Positions 9,536-19,329 of a stretch of DNA of 64,000 nt are shown one piece after another. Made by a program: the position numbers and the translations under genes. The notes below the pieces were generated by a model. That model was not told the origin of the DNA and made no database searches. It saw only the letters and a program-made list of their open reading frames with translations. Position 1 is the first letter of the stretch. The number at the start of each line of letters is the position of its first letter. The stretch covers positions 62,001 to 126,000 of the forward strand of contig CAVVWN010000009.1 of NCBI GenBank assembly GCA_963752045.1, written 5' to 3'. Source of the DNA: DATKDF01 sp963752045 (GTDB taxonomy: Bacteria; Acidobacteriota; Vicinamibacteria; Vicinamibacterales; SCN-69-37).

Positions 9536-10836
9536 GAATCGGACTCATCGCGATGAGCGGTGTCCGCGTACGCACGGCCGAGCTGGCCGAACTGGGCGTG
9601 ACTCTGCCGCAGTTTGTGAGCCGGGGCAAAGTGGTGGCGTCGCTCCCGAGCCTCGGGCTTCTGACGGTGGCCGGCCTGACGCCGGCCGACTGCGAGGTGG
9701 CCTATCGTGAAGTCGCCGAGGTCAATGCCGAGACCGAGCTCGAGCCGTTCGATCTCGTCGGTATCTCGTCGTTCACCGCCCAGATCGACGAGGCCTACGC
9801 GCTGGCCGATCGGTATCGTGCGGCCGGCGTACCGGTCGTGCTTGGGGGCCTGCATGTCTCGCTCGTGCCGGATGAGGCCGCCGAGCACGCCGACAGCCTC
9901 GTGCTCTACGGCGCCGAGGGCGCCTGGCCGCGACTCGTCGAGGACGCGCGCGCCGGCCGGCTCGAGGCACGCTACGAAGGCCTGCGCCGTCGCGTGTTCG
10001 AGGAGCCCCACTACGCGATGCCGCGCTTCGACCTGCTGGCCGACCGGCCCTACAATCGGATGACGGTCCAGACCTCGCGCGGTTGCCCGCTCGACTGCGA
10101 GTTCTGCGCGGCCAGCATCCGCATCACGTCGAGCTACCAGCAGAAGCCGGTCGAGCGAGTCGTGGCCGAAGTCCGCGCCGCGCTTGCCGCAAAAAGCCAG
10201 CCGTTCTTCGAGCTGGCCGACGACAACACCTTCGTCAACAAGACATGGGGCAGGGCGTTCCTGCGTGCCATCGAGCCACTGGGGATCCGGTGGTTCACCG
10301 AAACCGACATCTCGGTGGCCGACGACGAGGAGCTGCTCGACATGCTGGCCGCGAGCGGATGCCGCCAGGTGCTCATCGGCCTCGAGAGCCCGGAGGCGGA
10401 GGGACTCGAGGGCCTCGACCCGCACAATTGGAAGCGGAAGCGGGCGGGTCGCTACCTCGAGGCGATCGACCGCATCCAGTCCCGCGGCATCACCGTCAAC
10501 GGCTGCTTCATCGTCGGCCTCGACAACCACACGCCCGATATCTTCGAGACGGTTGCCGATTTCGTCCGGCAGTCCGGACTGCTGGAGGTGCAGGTCACCG
10601 TCCAGACCCCGTTTCCGGGCACGCCGCTCTACCGGCGGCTCGAACGGGAGGGCCGCCTGCTCACGAGGCGCTTCTGGGACCGATGCACGCTCTTCGACGT
10701 GAACTACCTTCCCCGGCACATGACGGTCGATGAGCTCGAATCCGGCCTGCGGTGGCTGTTCGCCGAGCTCTACAACGAGCGGGAGTTCATCCGGCGGAAA
10801 CGAAACTACATGGAGATCGTCAAGGCCACGATGTAG
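9532..10836 (+). CDS. B12-binding radical SAM enzyme
   Basis: This 434-residue protein has an N-terminal Rossmann-like cobalamin-binding region (about 1-140) and a radical SAM core. The CxxxCxxC cluster ligands are C185, C189 and C192, and a C-terminal extension of the type found in BchE- or HpnP-like proteins follows. The usual DxHxxG cobalamin signature is not obvious, so B12 binding may be base-off or lost. Such enzymes methylate unactivated carbons or rearrange substrates. Its ATGA overlap with the carrier-protein gene suggests it acts on the carrier-bound acyl chain or on the polyketide product. Exact chemistry is unknown. Confidence 0.87.
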   Translation: MRIGLIAMSGVRVRTAELAELGVTLPQFVSRGKVVASLPSLGLLTVAGLTPADCEVAYREVAEVNAETELEPFDLVGISSFTAQIDEAYALADRYRAAGVPVVLGGLHVSLVPDEAAEHADSLVLYGAEGAWPRLVEDARAGRLEARYEGLRRRVFEEPHYAMPRFDLLADRPYNRMTVQTSRGCPLDCEFCAASIRITSSYQQKPVERVVAEVRAALAAKSQPFFELADDNTFVNKTWGRAFLRAIEPLGIRWFTETDISVADDEELLDMLAASGCRQVLIGLESPEAEGLEGLDPHNWKRKRAGRYLEAIDRIQSRGITVNGCFIVGLDNHTPDIFETVADFVRQSGLLEVQVTVQTPFPGTPLYRRLEREGRLLTRRFWDRCTLFDVNYLPRHMTVDELESGLRWLFAELYNEREFIRRKRNYMEIVKATM

Positions 10837-10882
10837 GCTGGTGCCTTCCTCTGCGATCCCGATTTCCACGAGGAGGGTAGTT

Positions 10883-12336
10883 GTGGCCGTGTCGGTCCGG
10901 CGTCGTCCGTTCACCCGGCAGTACGTGTTCGCGCTCGTCGCGTGCGTGGCGGCGCTTGCTTCCGTGCACGAGGCCTGGCAGCAGCCGGCACCCCGCCCGC
11001 CGAACATCGTGTTCATCTTCGCCGACGACCTCGGCTGGAAGGACGTCGGCTATCAGGGCACCGACTTCTACGAGACTCCCAATATCGACCGGCTGGCCAG
11101 AGCCGGCATGGTGTTCACGCAGGCGTACGCGGGAGCCGCCAACTGCGCGCCGAGCCGGGCCGTGCTCCTCTCGGGGCAGTACACCCCGCGGCATGGTGTC
11201 TATGCCGTCGGCGACACGAACCGCGGGCCGCAAGACCTCATGCGGCTGATTCCCGTCCCGAACAGGAGCGGCCTGGCGCCGTCGACCGTGACGATGGCCG
11301 AGTCACTCAGAGCCGCCGGGTACGCCACCGGCATTTTCGGCAAGTGGCACCTGGCAGGTCCGGATGGCGCGTCACCCGAGACGCAGGGTTTCGACGTGGC
11401 CTACGACCCGCGTGCGCCCAATCCGAACATTCGCCGGGATGAGCCGGACGATCCCAAGGGCATCTACTCCATTACGCGTGCGGCGTTGTCGTTCATCGAA
11501 TCGAACCGGGACCGGCCGTTCTTCGCGTACGTGTCGCACCACGCCATTCACACGAGCCTCGAAGCCCGTCCGTCGTCCATCGAACGCTTCCGAACGAAGG
11601 CGAAGGGAGCCCTGCACGACCAGGCCTTGTACGCCGCGTGCCTGTACGACCTCGACGACGGGGTCCGGATCATGCTCTGAGGGGCTGCGCGCGCTCGGGC
11701 TCGAGGAGAATACGCTCGTCATCTTCACGTCCGACAATGGCGGCACAGGGCAGTCTTCGCAGGAGCCCCTGCGCGGCAACAAGGGCTCGTACTACGAGGG
11801 AGGCATCCGGGAGCCGTTCGTCGCGTACTGGCCGGGTGTCATCGCGGCCGGCAGCCGGTCCGACGTGCCCGTGCACAGCGTCGACATGTATCCCGACCTT
11901 TCTCGACGTCGCCGGCGCTCGCGGGCGGTCCGGTGGACAGGTGCTCGACGGCGAGAGCCTGTTACCGGTGTTCAAAGGCGAGGCCGGGCTGGAGCGCGAG
12001 TCGATCTTCTGGCATTTTCCCGGGTACCTCAACCAGCCGGTGACCCGCGGTCGCGATCCCGTGTTCCGAACGCGACCGGTGAGCGTGATTCGCAAGGGGG
12101 ACTGGAAGCTGCACCTGTACCATGAGGAGTGGCAGCTCGATGGCGGACGAGCCCGGATGAGTACGAACAGGGCCGTCGAGCTCTATGACCTCGGAAATGA
12201 CATCGGCGAGTGGAGGAACGTGGCCAACGAGAACACGGCGAAGCGCGACGAGCTCGTCGACGACCTGCTGCGATGGTTCGCGTCCGTGAATGCTCCTCTG
12301 CCGGTCGAGCGGAATCCGGCGTACGGACGATGGTGA
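10883..12336 (+). CDS. Sulfatase (formylglycine-type), two frameshifts
   Basis: GTG at 10883 lies 5 bases after AGGAGGG. The product (about 484 residues) has a signal-type hydrophobic N-terminus, metal-binding Asp48-Asp49 in FADDLGW, and the CxPSR formylglycine motif with Cys88 (NCAPSRAVLLSG). It also has the FGKWHL motif and the C-terminal GDWKL region. Two single-base insertions break it: an extra T near 11678, which creates an early stop, and an extra G near 11895. Correcting both gives one continuous sulfatase. The product would hydrolyse a sulfate ester outside the cytoplasm. Its stop overlaps the type III PKS start, tying it to the operon, which is unusual for such clusters. Confidence 0.83.
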
Positions 12337-13382
12337 CCGGGTTGGTCGCGAAGATTGGCGGCGTCGCGACCGCGGTGCCGCCGCATGTCGTCACGCAGGC
12401 CGATGCCCGCGACTTTGCGCGTGGATTCTTCTCGAAGGACTTTGCCGAGCTCGGTCGCCTGCTCGAGGCCTTCGACAACACCGGCATCGCCGAGCGTCAC
12501 CTGGCGAGGCCCGTCGAGTGGTACGGCGAGCCTCACGACTTCCCCGAGAAGAACGCCGTCTACAGGGACACGGCCCTCGAGTTGAGTGCCGAAGCCGCCG
12601 GCCGCGCCATCGAAGCGGCCGGCATCGCGCGCGACGAGATCGGGGCGATTCTCTTCGTGTCGACGACCGGCGTGGCGACGCCCAGTCTCGACAGCCATCT
12701 GATCCAGCGGCTGGGCCTGCCGCTCACCACCGCCCGCCTTCCGATTTGGGGACTGGGGTGTGCTGGGGGCGCGGCCGGCCTGGCACGGGCCGCCGATCTT
12801 GCCATCGGTCTTGCCAGGCCGGTGCTGCTCGTGGCCGTGGAGATCTGCAGCGCGACGTTCGTGCACGGCGACCGGAGCAAGTCGAACCTCATCGCCACGG
12901 CGCTCTTCGGCGATGGCGCCGCAGCCGTCGTCGTGACACCCGGCGGAGCCGGCGCCGAGATCGTCGGATTGCACAGCCAGCTCATCGAGGACAGCGAGGA
13001 CGTCATGGGTTGGACCCTGGCGGCCGAGGGCCTGCAGGTCGTCTTCTCGCGCAGCATCCCGAGCATCGTCCGCGGGCTGGCCGGACGTGTAGCCGAGGCT
13101 GCGGCCGTTCGCGCCGGTCTGTCGGCGGCCGATCTCGCGCACTTCGTCTTTCATCCGGGGGGCGCAAAGGTCCTCTCTGCATACGCGGAGACATTCGGCC
13201 TCGGGCCGGACCGACTCCGGCACGCAGCGAGCGTGCTGCGCGATTTCGGCAACATGTCGAGCCCGAGCGTGCTGTTCGTGCTGGAGCGATTCCTCGCGGC
13301 CGAGCGGCCGTCGGGAAGCCCCACACTCCTGATGGCGCTCGGCCCCGGTTTCTCGGCCGAGTCGGTGGTCCTGCGCTGGTAG
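12330..13382 (+). CDS. Type III polyketide synthase (chalcone/stilbene synthase family)
   Basis: This 350-residue thiolase-fold enzyme has the type III PKS catalytic triad. Cys144 sits in GLGCAGG, His275 in FHPGGAK and Asn308 in DFGNMSSPSV. Family members extend an acyl starter with malonyl-CoA and cyclise it to a resorcinol, pyrone or chalcone. The ATG at 12330 overlaps the sulfatase stop. With an acyl ligase and carrier upstream and an ICMT-type methyltransferase downstream, the context resembles srsA/srsB or bpsA/bpsB clusters for alkylresorcinols and alkylpyrones. That comparison is from family knowledge; the product here is inferred. Confidence 0.9.
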   Translation: MVTGLVAKIGGVATAVPPHVVTQADARDFARGFFSKDFAELGRLLEAFDNTGIAERHLARPVEWYGEPHDFPEKNAVYRDTALELSAEAAGRAIEAAGIARDEIGAILFVSTTGVATPSLDSHLIQRLGLPLTTARLPIWGLGCAGGAAGLARAADLAIGLARPVLLVAVEICSATFVHGDRSKSNLIATALFGDGAAAVVVTPGGAGAEIVGLHSQLIEDSEDVMGWTLAAEGLQVVFSRSIPSIVRGLAGRVAEAAAVRAGLSAADLAHFVFHPGGAKVLSAYAETFGLGPDRLRHAASVLRDFGNMSSPSVLFVLERFLAAERPSGSPTLLMALGPGFSAESVVLRW

Positions 13383-13395
13383 CGGTACGCGACGG

Positions 13396-13914
13396 ATGTC
13401 CCCTGCCTTTGCTCTTGCGACAGTCGCAGCCCTGGTCGTAGTGCAGCGGATCGCGGAGCTTCGTCTGGCGCGCGCGAACGAGCGGTGGGCTCGAGCGCAC
13501 GGCGCCGTCGAACACGGCGCCGGGCACTATCCGGCATTCTTCGTGCTGCACGCCGGATGGCTCCTGGGCTGGATCGTCGAAGCCTGGTCTCGTGGTCCGG
13601 CGTTCGATCCCTTGTGGCCCGTCTGGCTCGTGGCCTTCGCTCTTGCCGAGGCGCTTCGGTACTGGGCGATCGGGAGCCTGGGCACGCGGTGGAACACGCG
13701 CATCCTCGTTCTGCCGGGCCGGCCGCTCGTCGGGCGCGGGCCGTACCGGTACCTTCGGCATCCGAACTACATCGCCGTCGCGGTCGAGCTCGCGTCAGTG
13801 CCCCTGATCTTCGGTGCCTGGGGGACCGCTCTCGTCGCGACGGCGGCGAACGCCGCGCTCCTGCTCGGCGTTCGCATACCGGCCGAGGACCGCGCGCTTC
13901 GGGATCGGCGCTGA
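13396..13914 (+). CDS. ICMT-family (SrsB/BpsB-like) membrane methyltransferase
   Basis: This 172-residue integral membrane protein has about four or five hydrophobic helices. It also has the C-terminal RYLRHPNY motif and following Glu of the isoprenylcysteine carboxyl methyltransferase family. In Streptomyces and Bacillus, homologues next to type III PKS genes O-methylate phenolic lipids or alkylpyrones using SAM. The gene starts 13 bp after the PKS stop, so the same role is likely. Its stop lies 3 bp from the stop of the convergent MMPL gene. Confidence 0.82.
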   Translation: MSPAFALATVAALVVVQRIAELRLARANERWARAHGAVEHGAGHYPAFFVLHAGWLLGWIVEAWSRGPAFDPLWPVWLVAFALAEALRYWAIGSLGTRWNTRILVLPGRPLVGRGPYRYLRHPNYIAVAVELASVPLIFGAWGTALVATAANAALLLGVRIPAEDRALRDRR

Positions 13915-13917
13915 CCG

Positions 13918-16200
13918 TCAGGCGGCCCGCTCGCGGCCCCGCATGGCCGACTCGCTCCGGAACAGCACCAGCAACGCCGGTAGCAACAGCAGGTCGCAGG
14001 CCAGGGCCGACATCATGATGATGGCTCCAAGGATGCCCAGCAGCTCGAGTGGGGGGAACGACGAGAAGACGTTGATGGCGAGGCCTCCGCTGATGACGAC
14101 CGACGTGATCGCCACGGCCCGCCCGCTGTGCGCCAGGGCTTCGTCAACGGCGGCCTTGAGCGGGCTGCCCGACCGCACGCCTTCACGCGTGCGCACGAGC
14201 AGGTGGATGGTGTCGTCGACGGCCACGCCAAGCCCGAGCGCGAGAATCACGCCCGATGCCGGGTCCATTGCGCGTCCCAGCACGGCGAGCGCGCCGTACC
14301 CGGTGAGGAGCGGGAGCGCGTTCGGCAGGACCGCCACGGTCATGATGCGAGGGCTGGCAAAGAGCACAAGGAACGTCAGGGAGATGACGACGAAGACGAA
14401 GAGCAGGCTGTAGAGGAGGTCCTCGGTCAGCCTGATGACTCCGGATGCGGCGACGAGCGTCGTGCCGGTGGCCGAGGCGGCCACGCCGAACGGTTCGAAT
14501 GTGGCTGCGGCCTCCGCTCGAACCTCCTCAGCGAACCGTTCGAACTCGGCGCCGACCGGCTCGCTTACGCGGACGCTGATTCGGGCGCTTGCGAACCTGT
14601 CGTCGACGACATCACTCGTGTCCATGACACTCGAGAGCTCGTCGTACACGCTCCGGATGGCTTCCGGCGTCGACAGAATCCACCCGGTTGCGACGGCCAT
14701 GGCCTCGAGGCTGCGCCCCGGTCCCACGACGGCGCGGACGCCATCTTGTCCCCGGGCCCAGTCTTCGAAAGCCGCCGTCGCGCTGACGACCTGCGGGTCC
14801 AGGAAGGATCCGGGTGTGCCGGAAAGCTCAACCTCGAGCGAGAACGCGCCGCCAAGTGACCCGTCCACGCGGGCACTCGCTTCCCGCACCGGATGGCCTG
14901 GCTCGAGCAGGGTGGAGAGCCTGGTATCGACGCCCACGCGCGAGGCCGCGACGGAGGCCAGCGCGGCGAGGAGCAGGAAGGCCGCGACCGTTGCGACCGG
15001 CCGCCTGGTTGCGACGGCGCCCATTTTCGCGATGACGGGTCCCGACAGCGTCGGGCGCGGGCGCCCGCCCGCCGAAAACCGCAGCAGCAGCGGCAGCACC
15101 AGGAACGCCGTCGCGTAGGCGAGCGCAAGCCCCGCTGCCGCGTAGGCGCCAAAGCTCCTGAGCGTCGGCATGCCCCCGATGCCGAGTGAGGCAAAGGCCA
15201 GCACGGTCGTCGCCGTCGTGAGCGTGCAGGCAAACCCCGTGTGCTCGACGGCCTGCATCAGCGCCTCGCGCCGTGGGTGGCGCGTCAGTTCCTCCTGATA
15301 CCTCGCCAGCAGGTGCACGGCGTTGGCCACGGCCAGCACAGGAATCAGCGTGAAGTAAGCCTGGTTGAGCAGGCCGATGGGTTCGCCCATCCATCCCATC
15401 AGGCCGAGCACGAGCACCAGCGGCACCACGGCCGCGGCAGCCGGCACGGTCACGCCGTGCACGCTCCGGAAGATCCAGAGGAGGGCCGCGCCCATCAGCG
15501 CCAGCGCGATCGGCAGCAGCCGGCGCTGGTCGTGCACGGTCAGGCTGACGAAGGTGGCGCGGATGGCGGGGAGGCCGGCGACCGAGAAGCGCAGTCCGTC
15601 CCGCCCGCTGAACGCGTCGACGACGTCCGCGATTCTCCGGAGGGCCGGGACGTTGGCCGCGACGTCGTCTGAAGAGAAGGCAAGTGTGACGACGATGGCG
15701 GCGTATTTCGCGTCGGTCGACAGCAGCAGCGGCACGAACGGCATTTCTTCGAGCAGATCTTCCCGCGTCATGTTCGCCGGGATGTCGAGCGCCGCCAGCT
15801 CCCAGACGGGCAGCGCGTCGTCCGGCGTGTCGCCCGGGCGTACGATCTCCTGGGTGGCCACCGACGTCACCCGCCGCACGTCGGGCAGCGCGGCCAGCTC
15901 GTCGGCCAGTCTTCCGATGGTCTCGATGCGCGCGCGCGTCAGCAGGTCGCCGGACGTGGCCGTGACGACGACTACGAGCATGTCGTCGTCGGGACCCCAG
16001 CGGTCCTGGAAGTCGACGAGCTCGGCCGTTTGCGCGTCGTCGCCACCGTAGAAGCCGGTCGAGGAGAAGTCGATTCGCAGGAAAGCGACGCCCCAGGCGG
16101 CGAGCACGACGAGCCCGACCAGCAGGCCGGCGGCGGCAATCGGTCGGTCCCACCCGAAGGCGGCCACGCGTCTGAGCCCGGCTCTGAGGATCGACTCCAC
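13918..16200 (-). CDS. MMPL/RND-family exporter
   Basis: This 760-residue protein starts with GTG at 16200 and has the two-repeat topology of MMPL/HpnN-like RND permeases. Each half has one helix, a large extracytoplasmic loop and about five more helices, and a GVAVDDTIHLL-type segment lies in the second half. Relatives move lipids, hopanoids or lipophilic products. The gene is 10 bp downstream of a kinase-TPR gene on the same strand and convergent with the type III PKS operon. It may export that pathway's lipid product, but it is not in the same transcript, so the link is inference. Confidence 0.82.
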   Translation of the reverse strand: MESILRAGLRRVAAFGWDRPIAAAGLLVGLVVLAAWGVAFLRIDFSSTGFYGGDDAQTAELVDFQDRWGPDDDMLVVVVTATSGDLLTRARIETIGRLADELAALPDVRRVTSVATQEIVRPGDTPDDALPVWELAALDIPANMTREDLLEEMPFVPLLLSTDAKYAAIVVTLAFSSDDVAANVPALRRIADVVDAFSGRDGLRFSVAGLPAIRATFVSLTVHDQRRLLPIALALMGAALLWIFRSVHGVTVPAAAAVVPLVLVLGLMGWMGEPIGLLNQAYFTLIPVLAVANAVHLLARYQEELTRHPRREALMQAVEHTGFACTLTTATTVLAFASLGIGGMPTLRSFGAYAAAGLALAYATAFLVLPLLLRFSAGGRPRPTLSGPVIAKMGAVATRRPVATVAAFLLLAALASVAASRVGVDTRLSTLLEPGHPVREASARVDGSLGGAFSLEVELSGTPGSFLDPQVVSATAAFEDWARGQDGVRAVVGPGRSLEAMAVATGWILSTPEAIRSVYDELSSVMDTSDVVDDRFASARISVRVSEPVGAEFERFAEEVRAEAAATFEPFGVAASATGTTLVAASGVIRLTEDLLYSLLFVFVVISLTFLVLFASPRIMTVAVLPNALPLLTGYGALAVLGRAMDPASGVILALGLGVAVDDTIHLLVRTREGVRSGSPLKAAVDEALAHSGRAVAITSVVISGGLAINVFSSFPPLELLGILGAIIMMSALACDLLLLPALLVLFRSESAMRGRERAA

Positions 16201-16210
16201 CGAACCTGAA

Positions 16211-19200
16211 TTACCGTCCGACCGCGCGCTCGGCTACCGCCACGTTGTCGCAATCGGTGTCGCCGTCGCGCCAGTGATCCAGGAAACGGCCGTAGAGCTC
16301 GCGGGCGCGGGTCGTGTCGCCGCGCGCGCTCAGGAGCTCCGCGGCGAGAAAGTGGGCGCGCACGTAGCTGGTCATGTCGGCCACGCGCTCGAATCCGGCG
16401 CTCGTGATGCGTGCCAGCCACTGGGCCGCTTCGGTCTCACGTTTGGCGGAGAGGTGCGCTGTCGCGAGCTCGAACCAGACGGTGACGTGCAGGTTTGGCG
16501 CCGTCACGTAACCTCGTGGGGTCATCGTGCTCTCCGCGCGCGCGAAGGCGTCGATGGCGAGCGCCGCATCTCCCTGGGCGAGCGCGATGTGTCCGCGGGC
16601 CCGGTCGGCCGCGCGCCTCGGATCGTCGCCCGGGATCTTCTCGGCCAGCGCCTCGAGGCTCGCGAGCGAGGCACGGGCTTCGGCGAGCCGCCCCGACTCG
16701 GCTTGTGCCACGGTCAGCGCGTACAGGGCGTCGACCTCGAGACCCTGGGACTCGGCATCCGCCCGGACGCCAGTCGCCACGCTCAGGGCCGCGTCGGGCT
16801 TGCCGAGCTGGAGCAGGGCCTGGGCTTCGGCCAGCTTCGCCTGTACGCGATTGCGCGTCGAAGCCCCGCCCATCCGCCCGGCCTCGTCGAGCAGTCGGAG
16901 CCAATCGTCCGACCGGCCTTGGCCAGCCCTGACCAGGCTGGTCGCGCGCAGGCTCAGCCAGCGGTCGAAGGGGCTGGCCAATCCGCCGAGCCGCCGCAAG
17001 GGCGGGTCCGTGCCGGCCCACTCTTCGTCCATCATGGCGACGACGACCATGCCGAGTGGCGCCGCGAAGTCACGCGGGTCGAGTGCCATGGCCCGCTCGA
17101 AGGCGGCCCGGGCTTCGGACAGCCGACCCTCGGCCACAAATACCTCGCCCATCACCTCGTGTCCGGACGCATTGTCCGGGTACCGGTTCGAGAACTCCTC
17201 GGCGACGCTCCGGGCACGTGCCAGAATCGCCGAGCGCCGCGTATTCGAGTGCCAGGTTGGAGTAGGTGACCGCGCCGGACGTTCCTCGCCGCCGCAGTTC
17301 TTCGTACTCGGCCACGGCATCCGCGTGCCGGCCGACCAGGCTGTAGAGCAAGCCCAGGTTGTGGCGCGACGACTGCTGCTCGGGATGGAGCGCCAGGCCC
17401 TGCCGATACGCCTCGATGGCGCGTGCGAACGTCGCGGGGCGATTCGAGTAGTAGTACCCCTCGATGTAGTAGCGTTCGCGCGGCGACAGACGCTCGCTGT
17501 TGTCGAGCGCGCGCTGGGCGTACGCCTCGCTTTCGTCGTTGAGACCGAGGTTGCCCGTGGCGACGGCAAGCTTGGCGAGCGCCATGGCGAAGTTCGGGTC
17601 GATCTCGATGGCCTTTTCGAAGAGCGGCACTGCCTGCGCTTCGAGATACCGATCGTGCAGGTTCACGCCTTCGGCGTAGTACCGGTACGCCTCGATCGAC
17701 GAGGTGGTGATCTCGGTGACGCCGCGATCGAGGCCCACCTCGGTCGCTTCGCCGGGGCGTTCGAGCAGGCCGGCGGGCTGGCCGGTCCGCGCGAGCATCG
17801 CCATCTGCGACTTGATCCGGCGCGTGAGCTCGTCGACGAGCGAGAAAAGGCTCGACTCGCCGAAGCCTTCCACGCGTTCGGCCGTGACGATCCGGCCCGA
17901 ATCGGCTTCCTGCAGCCGCGCGTTGATCCGGATCGTGTCGCCGGACTTGACGAAGCTCCCGACGAGCACCCGGTCCACTCCCGCTCGCTCGGCCACCTGT
18001 TGGATCACGTCAGCGGAGATCACCTTGTCGTCGGCGCGGTTGAGGTCCTGGAGAATCTGGAGCACCCGATCGGTGCCCAGCACTTCGTAGTCCGGCGACT
18101 GCGACAGGTCGGTCACCATCATGTCGGTGAGCCCGGTCCGCATCCAGTCGAGGGCGGGGTCGCCCGTCTGGTTCTCGAAATACAGCACGGCTACGGCCGG
18201 CTTCTCGCTGGCGCCACCCGCGGTCGGGTCGGCCCGTTCCCACGGCCGCGAGACCCAGATGGCGGCGACGAGCGCCACCGCAGCGGCGACGCCGACGATG
18301 GCCACGACGCCCATCGACCGCGTGGCCCGCTTCGAGACGGGCGCTGCCGGCGGCAACCCGGCGGCGGCCGGCATGGTCGTCGTCGTGCCCGACGACGACT
18401 CGAGACGACGACGTGCGGCCCGGAGATCGACGACGACGTCCTTCATGCCCTGATAGCGGTCGTCCGGATCCTTCGCTGTGCACTTGGCGATGATGCGTTG
18501 CACGTCGGACGCAGTCTCGGCCGGCAGGCCGGACAGCGCAGGCAGGTGCGGGATCGGTTGATTGAGGATCGCGTGCAACGTGTCGAGCTGGCTCTGGCCC
18601 TGAAACGGCACGCGGCCGGCGAGCATCTCGTAGAGCATCACGCCGAACGAGAACACGTCCGAGCGGTGATCGACGCTTCCACTTCTCGCCTGCTCGGGCG
18701 ACATGTAGGTGACCGTGCCCACGATCATGCCTGGCTCGGTCTGCGGCAGCTGGATCGTGGCGGTCACGCCATCGCCTGAGAGGGGGCCGACGAGCTTGGC
18801 CAGGCCGAAGTCGATGATCTTCGCGTGGCCGTCGTCGGTGACCATGACGTTGGCCGGCTTCAGGTCGCGATGGACGAGGCCCTTGTCGTGCGCGCGCGCC
18901 AGGCCTTCGGCAACCTCGGCCGCCAGGTCGAGCGCGCGCTTCTGCGGCAGCGCGCCCCTGGCGATCGTGTCCGAGAGCTTCTCGCCCCGGATGAGCTCCA
19001 TGGCGATGAACGTGACGCCGTCGGCTTCGCCCACTGCATGGATGACGGCGATGTTCGGATGTTCGAGCGTCGAGGCCACCCTGGCCTCCTGGAGCAGACG
19101 CTCGCGCCGTACCGGATCGTGCACGAGATCCTCGGGCAATACCTTCAGCGCCACTTCGCGTCCCAGGCTCACGTCCATGGCGCGATAGACCACGCCCATG

Positions 19201-19256
19201 CCGCCCCGGCTGATCTCGTCGACGATCTCGTAGTGAGAGAGCTTGCGTCCAATCAT
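16211..19256 (-). CDS. Ser/Thr protein kinase with TolB-like and TPR domains, frameshifted
   Basis: The ATG at 19256 begins a Hanks-type kinase: glycine loop about 16-24, Lys38, HRDLKPAN from 129 and DFG at 149-151. A membrane helix follows (about 315-338), then a TolB/FlgO-like domain starting at AVLYFENQTGD, and a long TPR array. The frame shifts near 17219-17226, where one extra base separates Glu-Tyr-Ala-Ala-Leu-Gly from Ala-Arg-Ser-Val-Ala-Glu. Corrected, the protein has about 1015 residues ending at 16211. The active-site residues are present, so it should be an active membrane kinase with a periplasmic sensor-like part. The MMPL gene follows by 10 bp. Confidence 0.85.
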
Positions 19257-19278
19257 GATGCTGTGCTGATGTGACCGG

Positions 19279-19284
19279 ATTCTA
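19279..19284 (-). promoter_or_regulatory. -10-like TAGAAT upstream of kinase-TPR gene
   Basis: On the minus strand TAGAAT lies 22 bases before the kinase ATG. It stands out in GC-rich surroundings, but no good -35 box is visible. Confidence 0.3.
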
Positions 19285-19329
19285 GCATCACGGCTCGCCG
19301 GAGAGCTCCGGAGGGCCGGTGCGGCAGGC

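Noticed and set aside
11060..11090. Programmed frameshifting in the sulfatase
   Set aside because: No slippery heptamer is evident at the breaks near 11678 and 11895, and similar indels hit unrelated genes, favouring sequence error.
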